DNA from: Monomorium pharaonis
Lineage: Eukaryota; Arthropoda; Insecta; Hymenoptera; Formicidae
DNA: 64,000 nt
Assembly (NCBI RefSeq): GCF_013373865.1
Contig: NC_050471.1
Span: 16,046,547 to 16,110,546 of the forward strand
Reading direction: 5' to 3'
Made by a program: the position numbers and the translations under genes. Positions 49,285 to 59,915 of the stretch are shown piece after piece; within the stretch, counting starts at the first letter, position 1, and every line of letters begins with the position of its first letter. The notes below the pieces were generated by a model, which saw nothing but the letters and a program-made list of their open reading frames with translations, had not been told where the DNA came from and ran no database searches.

Positions 49285-49950
49285 CTGTACACAAGATATT
49301 GATATTGCGAAGTCGGACTCTGCCGAAGGCGAGGTGTAACGAGCTGTTTACCGTTGCCTACGGAGGCACAACAAGTACCAGGCCGTTACCTCCAACTTTG
49401 TGTGGTCCCTTCCATGCTTCTCTATTTCCCTCACCATCGAGTGAAGGATATATAAGCCCTCCACAGGCTGCAAGGAGTTAGAGCTTCCCGACCAGTGTAC
49501 TGAGGTTATCCCTTGAGGGAATGAGCCAGGCTTCCTGAGCGCTCTAACTTCGAAACTCGATCCTTCCTGGTGCGCGTATTGAGCGCCTCACGGTCGCGCA
49601 CTAAGCGATCACGCGTTGTCTTGTTCCGGGGACCCTATACTGAGGGGGAATCGGTGCCACGAATGATCACCTGCGCGGGATGATCACCGATAGCGTCGAC
49701 TGATATCAGCTGATGCGTTGAACAACTGACATGAGGCAAGCGCGCCGCGCCGCCAACCGCACCGATTGAGATTCCGCCACGCCGCCCATCAGGCCGGCCA
49801 CCGCACGCGAGCGACACCACGCGTCGTAGCGCCGTAAACACCGGGCCTTAAGGTCGTACTGCGTCACCGCCAACTACTCGTCGCGTACAGCGAAACAGCT
49901 GTAAACACCGCCAACGATAACACAGTGTTTTATCTTGCAACATGAAGGCC
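49285..49950 (+). mobile_element. GC-rich LTR-like block, possible solo LTR
   Basis: A sharply GC-richer island between AT-rich flanks. It has GGATATATAAGCCCTCC at about 49446-49462 (TATA), a plausible start region about 30 bases on, and ends near TTTTATCTTGCAACA. It lacks open coding sequence. The composition and promoter fit a solo LTR or 5' LTR of an LTR retrotransposon. Termini and duplication were not identified, so this is tentative. Confidence 0.4.
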
Positions 49951-50421
49951 TTTCTGTACTATATTAGCGTAGGGATATGTATATATTATTATAGGGTTTG
50001 ATCTTTATCAATAAAATAAACGCATATCGCCTGCCTTTGCACTTATTCAAGTTCGCCGCTCAAATCCTAAATCAAGTGGTTATCCGTAGCGAGCCCGATT
50101 CTGTTACAATATTGCCTTTTTACATTGTAGTTATTCTTAAAAATTATATTTGCTACCTTCTCCATGTTTACTTTGGGGTGCGGCAAATTCTTTTTTTCTA
50201 AATCTAACTATTTTAAAGTGTCCACAGACTTTTATTATGGTATAGTAAGTTTGTAACTAATGATAATGATGTTAACTTCTGTATTTTTTTATACATATCC
50301 TTGGCTGCATTGACAGAAATTGATGGATTGTCATTCAGTTTTATATTAAGGATGCCTTTCAATGGACTTTCTAATTAAAAATATAGTAAAATCGAACAAT
50401 CGCTTGTGATTGCAGAAGCAT

Positions 50422-51469
50422 CCCAGTGAACACAGTAATACAGTAGCAATGTAACAGCAATGTAACCGAATATAACAGGTTACATTACTCTGAAATTACA
50501 CGTAACTTACATGTAAGTTACAATTTCCTCAGCAATATAACATGTTATAATTACATGTTATCTAACCATCACACAACAGTTACAAAAAAAAAAAATAAAT
50601 AAAAATTTCATTTTTTAAAAATTATTTTTATCAACAGCACATACTAAATTTAGGATAAATTTTTATTAATTAATTAAATTTAAGTTATGTTATTTTTTAT
50701 TTTATTCTTGCTGCTGCTAGGTTTGAACCCGGGACCTTAGGATAACGAACCTTGTACTCTACCTGCTACGCCAATTTGACTCATCGATATGGGTACTTGT
50801 TATTGTCTACATGTACCTATATGTAAACTGACGCGACTATATTATTTTTTATAAAAGCAATTAAATTTTGCAAAACATTAAAAATAAATAGCATTAATTT
50901 ATTTACTTATTAATTTCATTGTTAAATTTATCTTTTTCCATAACCTTAATAATTTGATGGAAATTGCGATCTATTTAGCACTAATCTTTGAAGCGTTCAA
51001 ATGATTAATTAGATGGTTAACTATATAGATCATAATTCTAAGAAAAATTGAATACTATACATTTATTATTCTGTTTTTGTTCAGCACATGATGAATTTAG
51101 ATTTTGTGCATTTTTTGTTTGCAGTAATTGTAGACAAACCGTTATTTTTGAAAACATTATCTTTATAATAATTTTTATTATTATTAAATAGATCTGTCAT
51201 TCAGGATATGTTATGTCTGATTTCTGAGTCAACTACGACGCATCGTTCCGTAATAACATTGATACGAACGTGTTATGTTACGATTATACAATTTTTGTTG
51301 AATAACTGTAACGCCAAAACGATGTATAACAGCTAGATCACATGCGTATAACAAATATTACGTAACAGGTTATTTCCATGTCATATAGCACCTACATATC
51401 ACAAGAATAACAATGTTAAATTACATGTAACTTCCATATTATATTGCCGCATAAAATGTGTTCACTGGG
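50422..51469. mobile_element. Inverted-repeat element D, copy 2
   Basis: Ends CCCAGTGAACACAGTAATA and (reversed) CCCAGTGAACACATTTTATG. Almost identical along its length to 29536-30596, with small indels (for example a missing CTATGTACCTA-type unit near 50805). Same orientation. Carries the tRNA-like module. Flanks GCAT and ATTT do not give a clear duplication. Confidence 0.8.
50712..50773 (-). other. tRNA-like module in element D, copy 2
   Basis: Minus strand TGGCGTAGCAGGTAGAGTAC, a TTCGTTA loop, and CCCGGGTTCAAA box B, slightly closer to tRNA consensus than copy 1 (CCCGGG intact). The acceptor stem is not formed. Confidence 0.45.
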
Positions 51470-52505
51470 ATTTGACAGATTGTCATCCAGAAAACTATTG
51501 AAGAATATAAGCCTATGTTATTGTCTATAGAAGTGTTTATGTAAAATAAACCAGAAGTAAATGATACAGATACACAGTAAAAAAATCTGTAAAAGCTTTG
51601 AAGCACATTGTTTACATATTTCCATAATGTAAACGTAATATTTCACTGTAAGCTGCAATATATTTATTTTAATAAACTGTTGATTATTTTATTCTTAAGG
51701 AGCTTAGAAAAAGAAAAGAATCAGCCGTATTCCAAAACAAAACGTTGTCAGTGTTTATGAAGTAAGTACTCTACAGTTATTCAACATATAAGAAAAAAAA
51801 AATTTTTACTTGCCATTGTTACAATAAATAATATAACTTCACACTTTATAGTACTTTCAAATTTTATACGTATTTTATAATTGTATATTAAAAACAATAA
51901 ATACAAAATTACATGGGACGTGTGATATGACAGCTTAACCAGTCGGGCAGACCGAGGTGGACAGCCCGGACCGAGGCGGGAAAATCTCACTTTTATCGGT
52001 GTGTTGAGTGATATCGAATTTAGTTGCGGTCAGCTAGCCGAGGCAGAAATCTCCTCATCTCTTTAGTCGCGGAGCCGAAGTCAAGAGTTGCTCGGAAACT
52101 GGCAGTTGAAAAGTATCTGACTAAGGCCGAGAATTTTTAGATTCCTTTGCCGGTCATAGTCGAGCGCAGGAAGCGAGCTTATGTCGAAATGGTCTCAGTG
52201 CTAGTTTGCAGCAAAAAGACAGCTTTTCTGATCATCCCTCTTTTATATTCGACAAACCGGCGACCGGATTCTGGAACGGGGGAAAACTCCATGATTTTTC
52301 TCTCGATTTCTAATAAATTGAGATTGTTTTTAATCGTAAATATTCGGTGCGAGTCTTCTGTTTGTGCGCAGCACTTGACGATAGTTTAATACATTTAACA
52401 TTGGTCTAAAAATAAAGTACCAGTTAAGATACAGATTTTGAATTCCCATAGACTTAAAATATTTATCTATTTTTATTTTTGCATACTATACGAGATTTAA
52501 TATTT
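51470..52505. other. Intronic stretch with a GC-richer patch, no gene recognised
   Basis: A mixed patch at about 51930-52280 contains CCGAGG(C/T) repeats (GACCGAGGTGGACAG, GACCGAGGCGGG, GCCGAGGCAG). The 80-codon frame at 52147 is unrecognised. Confidence 0.4.
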
Positions 52506-53262
52506 GCAAAGGACCCCGCACCATTCTTAAGGGAAAATTTCTTTCTGCGGATTTGGTTAATTTTTGGATATGTTGTAGTTCTCGTTATTCTGAACAAATG
52601 TCTCAATACACAATTCAATCCTATGAGCGGGTTCCGCTCTACAAACCCTGGAAGCAAGGATCGCAGATTCCAGCATCGGTAGTATACGGTGTATGGGGAG
52701 GGGATAAAGAACTAAGGGCAAGAACCAGTCATATACTGAGCACTCACTTATTCTTTAATATGATTGGTCCTTGCTCTTAGTCTTTATTCCCTTCCTATGC
52801 GTAATCTGCAATTGCTGCCTGGAAGGTCCAAATGACATGCAATGGTATAGGCTTTTCGACTCGATATATGAGATTCCCTCGGTTTAGTGTTTGCGTGCGT
52901 GCGTGCGTGCGGGGAGTGGCTCACTTGGACACGTTGCGAATAGACATAAAATAATGTACACGGTTCAAATGAACACTATTTATTAGGACACCGCAAAGTT
53001 GTACACCGTACATTTCTGTATTCTTCGGTTTAGGACACCCCTACCGGCGAGGTGGGTGCGGAAAAGGGAGGCCGAAGGTCTTCACTTAGACCCAGTACAA
53101 TTGGACACAGTGCAGATGGACACAAAATAATGTACATTTCTACATCGTAAAGTTGTACACCGTATAGTTGTACATTGCATAGTTGTACACCGCAAAGTTG
53201 TACACCGTACATTTCTACCGTACATTTGTAACCGTGGCCACACACACACACACACACACACA

Positions 53263-53318
<56 letters not shown>

Positions 53319-53529
53319 TACACACACGACCGAGGGGTCACATATATCGAGTCGAAAAGTCTATACCTTTACATATCAAATTTGGACTTTCCAAGGCTTG
53401 TATAGCGGAAACGGCTCATAGGATCAAGTTCTGCATTGAGACATTTGTTCAGATTGAAAACCACAACATATCCAAAAATTAGCCAAATCCGCAGAAAAAA
53501 ATTTTTTGAGAATGGTGCGGGGTCCTTTG
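52506..53529. mobile_element. 1.02-kb inverted-repeat element with CGCA microsatellite and minisatellite
   Basis: The ends CAAAGGACCCCGCACCATTC are mirrored at 53529. Inverted similarity extends over about 250 bases (TGCGGATTTGG, TTTTTGGATATGTTGTAG, ACAAATGTCTCAAT, CTTTTCGACTCGATATATG). The middle has a GTGGGTGCGG...GGCCGAAGG core (53049-53078), an array of GTTGTACACCG-type units (about 52990-53230) and (CA)n(CGCA)n (53237-53320). No coding; the duplication is unresolved. Confidence 0.7.
53100..53320. repeat. Minisatellite of GTTGTACACCGCAAA units followed by CA/CGCA microsatellite
   Basis: Units of about 15-18 bases (AGTTGTACACCGTATAGTTG pattern) lead into CACACA and then about 16 CGCA units. 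Confidence 0.8.
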
Positions 53530-53821
53530 AAGAAGCATTATGAATTAAATTTTTAACATAACAAAACTCTAATAAATATTTATGTAAAAGTTTGTTTAGA
53601 TCTATTTATTTAAAACTGCAATGAAAAAATTATTTTTGCTGCATAAGCCATTGTAAGCCAAATTTATTATTTTATTTGCAGTTGATTCAAGGTCTTAATC
53701 AAATATTTGCGACAAAAATTTTTTGTTTTTGATGAAAAAAAACTCAACAAGCTTGTAGGCTTTTAATTTTGACAACTTGTAACTTATGTATTGTAGAGTG
53801 TTACGTTCGAGAGCGCGCTTG

Positions 53822-53825
<4 letters not shown>

Positions 53826-53860
<35 letters not shown>

Positions 53861-53868
53861 AGGGAGTG
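53826..53868. repeat. (GA)n with G-run
   Basis: GAGAGA followed by GGGGGGGG. Confidence 0.9.
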
Positions 53869-53984
53869 AGAAAGGGAAGACGGGGGGATGTAACGTGCGG
53901 CTCGGCACTTCGTAGCGTCGCGTCGTCAAGAGTCAAAATATCTTTAACAATATTAATACATTACTTTTAACGGACCGTAATATG

Positions 53985-54275
53985 TTAAACATATCAATGA
54001 GTTATAAATCGCTTATAACGGTCAAACGACAAACATCGGATCTTAGTGATGGATATGATTTTTTTTTATTAAATTTAATTTTCTTTAGCTTTTATTTTAA
54101 ACTGCGCGCCAGGATTCGTCAGACTTAAGATGAAGTTAATAAGCTGAATTTTGATGTAGTTTAAAATAAAAGCTAAAGAAAATTAAATTTAATAGAGAAA
54201 AAATCATATCTATCACTAAGATCCGATGTTTGACCGTTACAGACGATTAAAATTTATTGATATGTTTGAAATATT
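53985..54275. repeat. Inverted repeat of about 115-bp arms
   Basis: Left arm from AACATATCAATGAG (53985) and right arm to TTGATATGTTT (54268) pair, including GATCTTAGTGATGGATATGA with TCATATCTATCACTAAGATC. The centre at about 54100-54155 is unpaired. A small foldback or MITE without an identified duplication. Confidence 0.65.
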
Positions 54276-54491
54276 TTTAAAATATTTTTTAAATGTTAAA
54301 ATTATTTTATTATATATATATATATATATAATAATTTTTTAAACATTGAAGTTTTTAAGATTTTACTTGAAAATTTTTTATTACAAATGTTTCATAAAAA
54401 GTTTATCATTAAAAGTCAAAATTTTTATTATATATTTTCATCACACATCTGAAGTGACTAAATCTTGAGCTTATTACTATTGGTTATAATT

Positions 54492-54494
54492 GTT
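54492..54494. repeat. 3-bp duplication TTA, left
   Basis: TTA adjoins CACAGG; TTA also follows the right end at 57882-57884. Confidence 0.5.
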
Positions 54495-54665
54495 ACACAG
54501 GCACACAAATAAAGTGGTTGATTCGGCGGACCAGATTAGTCAATTTTTACGTATTTTGACCCGCTGAATCCGAATTCAAGATCAGAATTGCAAAGTTAGC
54601 TCGTATTTCTCAACCTCAAAAAAATTTTTTTTCAATGTTGGTTTGGTGGACTACACTAGTGAGAG

Positions 54666-54997
54666 CGTCCCAGATGCGCACAGTAATAAACGGACACAGC
54701 AAGCTGAGTGAAACGGACACAGTAACAAACGGACACAGACCAAACGGACACAGTAATAAACGGATACAGTAACAAATGGACACAGTAACAAACGGACACA
54801 GACCAAATGCGCACAGAGCGAAACGGACACAGACCAAATGCGCACAAAGCGAAACGGACACAGACCAAATGCGCACACTGCACGTGCGCACGGACCAAAT
54901 GCAATCCATGTACATTGCAAGCAGAGTAAAGTCCACATAGGTTAGCGACTTGGACGGGGTGGGTGCGGGAGGGGGGCCGAAGGCCCCCGTTGCACCC

Positions 54998-55040
<43 letters not shown>

Positions 55041-55396
55041 TGCGTGCGTGCGTGCAAAGCATTCACTGCATCACATGGGTTTGCGACTTTCCGTGTGTGC
55101 ATTTGGTCCGTGCGCATGTGCAGTGTGCGCATTTAGTCTGTGTCCGTTTCGCTCTGTGCGCATTTGATCTGTGTCCGTTTCGCACTGTGTCCGTTTTGCT
55201 CTGTGCGCATTTGGTCTGTGTCCGTTTGTTATTGTGTCCGTTTGTTACTGTGTCCGTTTCGCACTGTGTCCGTTTATTGCTGTGTCCGTTTGGTCTGGGT
55301 CCGTTTGGTCTGTGTCCGTTTAGTCTGTGTCCGTTTGTTACTGTGTCCGTTTCACTCAGCTTGCTGTGTCCGTTTATTACTGTGCGCATCTGGGAC
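54666..55396. mobile_element. 730-bp nested element made of inverted minisatellite arms
   Basis: The left arm (54666 to about 54900) is an array of GGACACAGTAACAAAC-type 15-base units. The right arm (55085-55396) is the same array inverted (GTGTCCGTTTGTTACT). Outer ends TCCCAGATGCGCACAGTAAT match in mirror. The centre has GGTGGGTGCGGGAGG...CCGAAGGCCCCCG and a (GT)n run (55003-55055). Long Cys/Val frames here are artefacts. Confidence 0.75.
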
Positions 55397-56317
55397 TCAC
55401 TCAGACTAGTCAATCTTTATGTATTTTGATCCGCTGAATCCAAATCCAAGGTCAGAATTGCTAAATTGGCTCATTTTTTTCTAATCTCCGATATGAGATA
55501 CCACAAAACCAGAGAAACATTAATGATAAAATCTAAGATCTCTACAAAAATTCCTTCTGTATCGAAATCGCGGACCAAGAATCCGGTTGGGTCCCCAAGA
55601 AAATATGTAGTTCTTGTTATAAAATGTTGCGAAATTGTGAAAAGAACTAGACAAAACTGAGAATGAGAGTACCTACCATATGGAAGAACCTGATGACTAG
55701 AGAAAATTGCTATTTCTGTATGACAAGTCTGAATGAACTAAAAAATCGACATTATGCTACGCTAATGTTTCGAGTTTAACGAAATCTATATATGTATCAG
55801 CATCCTACGAAACAAACGATGAAGTCATGGATACAAGTATTACTTCTGAACTCAATCGAATGGAAATTGATGGAAGTTTGGAAGAATCTGAGAGTGAAAC
55901 TGAGAGCAAGACTGAGAGTGAAAGTAAATCAACTGATGGTGACTATTATGAAGACTAGAACCAGGAGACCGATCTCTGTGGTTTTGAGTGAGAAAATCTG
56001 TTAGAAATGTATCAAATGGTGGCACTGACGATGCTGATACACCGGGATACACCGGAATATATTCCAACTCTAGATACAATTGTCTAGTTTAAGTTTATCG
56101 TATTCAGCCGTGCTAGTAGTGTTAGGCTGTACGCAGTTGTTGTATTGGTATAAGAAAACTGAGATAAGTACTCTAAATGTTAAATTGCTAAGATTTTTAT
56201 TACAAATTTGCATTTATTGTCAAATGCTTGTCGTTATACTCCATGTTGTTTCCGGTAAATCATTGTCGCCAGCGCCATCATTTGATACTACATTTCTAAC
56301 AGATTTTTGCTTCACTT

Positions 56318-57540
56318 TTGGAGGTGAAATCAGGCTTAGTTCGGTTTCCTTGTTCTAGTCTTTATAGTGACTATATTCCGTATAATATTTCAAAAAAGCC
56401 AAGAAAAATAACACAAGAGAAGGTAAACGATCTCGTTCGAGATTTGGGTGTGCTCAAGGATGAAGCAGAGTTTCTGGCGTCCTGGTTGAAACATAACGCT
56501 AGGGAGGCGCAAAATGTGAAAATCTCTTATCGTGACAGAGAAAGAGAATATCGGCAATATTTCTCTGCAGATGAAGAACATTCATTAGTCGGTTGTCACG
56601 ATGATATCGGATTAATGAACAAACTGAAACCTGGATGTTACAAGTCTGATGACTGGAGACTATTTATCGATTATTCTAAGAGAAGCTTGAAAACAGTGTT
56701 GCTGCACAATACTAATGTATATGCCTCCATTTCTGTAGCGCATTCGGTAATGATAAAAGAAGAGTACACACACCTGAAAACAGTTCTTGAAGAAATTAAA
56801 TACACAGAACATAGATGGTAAACTTGTGGGGATTTGAAAATTCTCTCCATATTATTGGGTCAACAATCAGGTAACACAAAAAATTCATGCTTCTTATTTA
56901 TATGGGATAATAGAGATCGAACGATCCATTACATAAGAAAAGAATGGCCGACAAGAACGTCTCTGCAATCTGGATCTAAAAACATCATAAATGAACGTTA
57001 ATTGAGCCTTCAAAAGTTCTTCTTCCATTTCTTTATATCAAATTAGGACTCATAAAACAATGGGTAAAAGCTTTGAATAAAAAAGATGAATGCTATCAGT
57101 ATTTACAAGAAAAATTTTCCAACATCTCTGATGCGAAATTGCAGGGAGGAATTTTCGATGGATCTCAAATACGTAAAATGTTAAGAGACAACAATTTTGT
57201 CGCCAAAATGAATAAAGACAAAAGAGCAGCATGGCTGAGTTTCAAAGGTGTTACAAAAATTTTTTTAGGAAACCACAGAGGTCAAGATTACAGAAAAAGG
57301 GTGGCGGAAATGATGGAGAAAAAACTATAGAAAATTAGGTTACTTAATAAATCTTAAGTTGCATTTCTTGGATTTGTATATCGACTACTTCCCAGAAAAT
57401 CTAGGTGATTATAGTGAAGAACAGGGAGAAAAATTTCATCAGGACATCAAGGAGATGGAGCATCGATATCAAGGCAAGTAGGATGTGAACATGATGGCTG
57501 ATTTTTGCTGGACGCTCAAACGAGATGTCTCTGTAAAAAG
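56318..57540 (+). pseudogene. Orphan, probably transposase-like protein, broken
   Basis: Four pieces in different frames follow one conserved order. Piece one (56318-56821, 167 codons): KITQEKVNDLVRDLGVLKDE, then DDWRLFIDYSKRSLKTVLLH. A stop at 56820 is followed by GDLKILSILLGQQSG and FIWDNRDR. Piece three (57073-57330): ECYQYLQEKFSNISDAKLQG and GIFDGSQIRKMLRDNNF. Piece four (about 57386-57530): YFPENLGDYSEEQGEKFHQD and NMMADFCWTLKRD. From memory this string of blocks defines a protein family found in many copies in arthropod and other animal genomes, usually annotated as uncharacterised. Its position between terminal inverted repeats argues that it is a transposase or accessory. The D and E residues in DDWRLF, GDLK and SEEQGE are candidates for acidic catalytic residues; this is speculation. 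Confidence 0.6.
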
Positions 57541-57884
57541 GGAAGAAACGTAAGAGAAAGCCATTTCACAGAACCTTCGAGAATAGAAGAGTTATATATA
57601 ATAGAAAAGGGGATTGAATTTTCTAGGCTATTCATTCATAGAAGCTTAGACTTGTCATACGTATTGAATTTTCCTTGGGTAATGTGATTACGCAAGTCTG
57701 CACGCTTCGGATTATACATTTGTGATCCAAATTGCTTTTACAAGGTGTTTTTTTTTTGAGGTTAAGAAAAAATGAGCCAATTTAGCAATTCTGACCTTGG
57801 ATTTGGATTCAGCGGATCAAAATACATAAGGATTGATTAGTCTGGTCCGCTGGACCAACCACTTTTTTTTGTGTGTCTGTGTTA

Positions 57885-58206
57885 TCGGCCACACGAACTG
57901 CGTGAGAGCAGCCGTGTAACGAATGTGATGTAATCCTCAATGTTGCAATGTGCGACAATGCAGTGATTACTTTTTTATATTCGTCAATTTTCTTATGCCT
58001 CGTAATGTTTAGCGTTTCCTTGATTGATTCCCATGATTTACAACTAACTTGCAAAATATACATATTAAAAAGAAGAATTTGTTGCGCTTTCATTACATTA
58101 TTTACGGCTGAAGATACATTATTGCAATACATTATCATAAGTAGACTTTTAATTAATTTTTTTAAACAAGCTTTTTTAGAAATTTTATTAAAAATTTAAT
58201 TTGCAT
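57885..58206 (-). other. Unrecognised minus-strand frame beside the transposon
   Basis: From an ATG at 58138 a minus frame reads SSAVNNVMKAQQILLFNMYI, then SCKSWESIKETLNITRHKKI and ALSHIATLRITSHSLHGCSH, and runs open to the transposon edge. The composition is protein-like rather than AT noise. No family was recognised; it could be an older coding relic cut by the transposon insertion. Confidence 0.3.
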
Positions 58207-58218
58207 TTTTTCTTCTAG

Positions 58219-58313
58219 ACTTATTCGAAAGAGAAAACACAGCAGAAAAGTTTGCCATTGCATACAACTTTACAAAGGCAGGTGAAAGCTAATAGAAATG
58301 TTCATATACCGAG
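58219..58313 (+). CDS. Second coding exon of the host gene (candidate)
   Basis: A strong 3' splice site (pyrimidine tract TTTTTTCTTCTAG) precedes ACTTATTCGAAAGAG. The 95-base exon is open in phase 0, exactly the phase left by the 41071-42834 exon, and encodes TYSKEKTQQKSLPLHTTLQR followed by QVKANRNVHIPR. It ends in GAG|GTTTGT, phase 2. The joined reading runs from VQNKAQ into this exon. The ending VHIPR, next to an expected aromatic residue, resembles the entry to the IPRFYFP core of PP2A B'' subunits (EF-hand-containing, binding the phosphatase scaffold). Evidence is splice-site quality, matching phase and this short motif only. The frame is small, so chance cannot be excluded. Confidence 0.5.
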
Positions 58314-58602
58314 GTTTGTATTTTAATTTAAAAAAAAATTAAAATTTTTAATAAAATTTTATTTAAAAATATAAAAATGCATGCGTCTGTAGTAAATATG
58401 TTATATAAAAAGTTTTATTTTTATATGTAAATATTTTATTATCAATAATAAGAAATAAACTTGAAAAATTTTATATTTTATTGTTAACTAATGATTAGAA
58501 TTATTGAATTCATTAAATTATTTGGAAGTCGTAAGTAGATTAATTTTGGCGATAGAAAAATGAATAAGATTAAATTGAAATTATGTATATATTTTGTATA
58601 TA

Positions 58603-59862
58603 CAGGGTGTCCCAAATCTGGTGTGCAATACTTCATGGAAAGATAGACGGGATCGAGATGAACATAAAAATCCAATATAGTCTTGGTTAGGTCTATCAAT
58701 AATCAAGATATAAATTTTTTAATTTATGCGAATGAGAGCGCGCCTTGCGCGCCGAAAGAAGGGCTCGAGCCGCTCGAGCCATAGCACGGCCTACTGTTTC
58801 AAGCATTGGCTGCCGGCGGCGGCGGGGGGAAGAAGGAGAAGCGTGGCGTCGCGTCGTCGCTGTTCCCACGTCTCGCCGCACCGCGTCTAAGCTCGCGTCG
58901 ATGGCTGCTACGCATACTCGCAATTACATGACGAGATTATGAATTATTAATAAAAATAGGACAAATTTAAATCATAATAAACTTCTGCAAATAAGAAAGT
59001 CGAAAGAGAGAAAGCGATGGAAACGTATGAAACCTGCAAATAATATAATATTTGCCGCATCAAATTCTCTTATCGTTTTTTATGGAATATTAAATTAACG
59101 AAGATTTATCACGATTGATTCTTTATACATTCTCCTTTCGTAATCATCTTATTAGAAAATTACAAAATGCACAAAATACTATCCCTAATATACACTCTTT
59201 GTAAAATAACACGATAGAAAAATATTCACGTTTAATCTAAGGACTTCAGGATAAATTATTCGATGCGACTTCTACGGTAACTATAGGTAATTAGAGATCA
59301 ATGTTATGTCAAGTATCGTTAGTATGGTTAACTACAAAGGATTTTCTCTTGTATATGATAGAGAACTTCGAGTTTCTTCTATCGTTAATACATTATAAGT
59401 CACTGAAAATCTGTCGTAATTAATAATGCAATTAAAGGTAGAAGGAACTATAAGTTTTTTATGGTTATAAAAGAAAATCCTTCGTTGTGTTAACAATACA
59501 CGATATTGAACATTAATTTTTAAGCATATTTATATACTATTTGTATATAATTTTTAATATTATTAGAGTTTCATTAAATGTCATATAAAATTTTTTTAAC
59601 AAGATTACTATTTTTAAACACTTTTATCATTAAACACGATACGACACTCAAAGAGAAAGTATCGTGCTGATTATTTATCGCAGTTTTAGTGATAATTTTT
59701 GATAATTTTTTTCTTCGATCGTGTTTAACACTAAAAATATAAAGAAATGATAATTGTTAAAATTTTATTCAAATTACACATAATGAAAGTAGAATAATAC
59801 AAACTAAAGATGTTGTTAAACGTGGTAATATTTATTGTATTTGTGTACTACGTAGTACTTGA

Positions 59863-59915
<53 letters not shown>

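Larger units (their letters stand above)
54495..57881 (+). mobile_element. 3.39-kb TIR transposon with an orphan protein relic
   Basis: The terminal inverted repeats of about 150 bases begin CACAGGCACACAAATAAAGT (left) and CACAGACACACAAAAAAAAG (right, reversed) and are flanked by TTA. They share GGCGGACCAGATTAGTCAA and CCGCTGAATCC wording. The left terminal sequence is partly duplicated at 55400-55495, and a minisatellite element (54666-55396) sits between the two copies. The interior encodes a broken protein (56318-57540) that I know as a widely repeated, unnamed family in arthropod gene sets. CACAG ends with a 3-bp duplication recall the CACTA/Mirage/Chapaev group, but this is inference. 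Confidence 0.65.
42835..58218 (+). other. Proposed 15.4-kb first intron filled with mobile elements
   Basis: Bounded by GTAATT at 42835 and TTTTTCTTCTAG at 58207-58218. Both sides are phase 0. Within it lie an inverted-repeat MITE, a gypsy relic, an LTR-like block, element D copy 2, two nested microsatellite-bearing elements and a 3.39-kb transposon. Extra small exons inside cannot be excluded. Confidence 0.5.

Noticed and set aside
49299..49841. 60- to 68-codon frames in the GC-rich block as host coding exons
   Set aside because: No splice sites or recognisable sequence; the GC-rich island with a TATA box fits an LTR better.
54616..55429. Frames of 95-159 codons rich in Cys, Val, Phe and Leu on both strands
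   Set aside because: Translation of 15-base minisatellite units; the same motif appears in both orientations.
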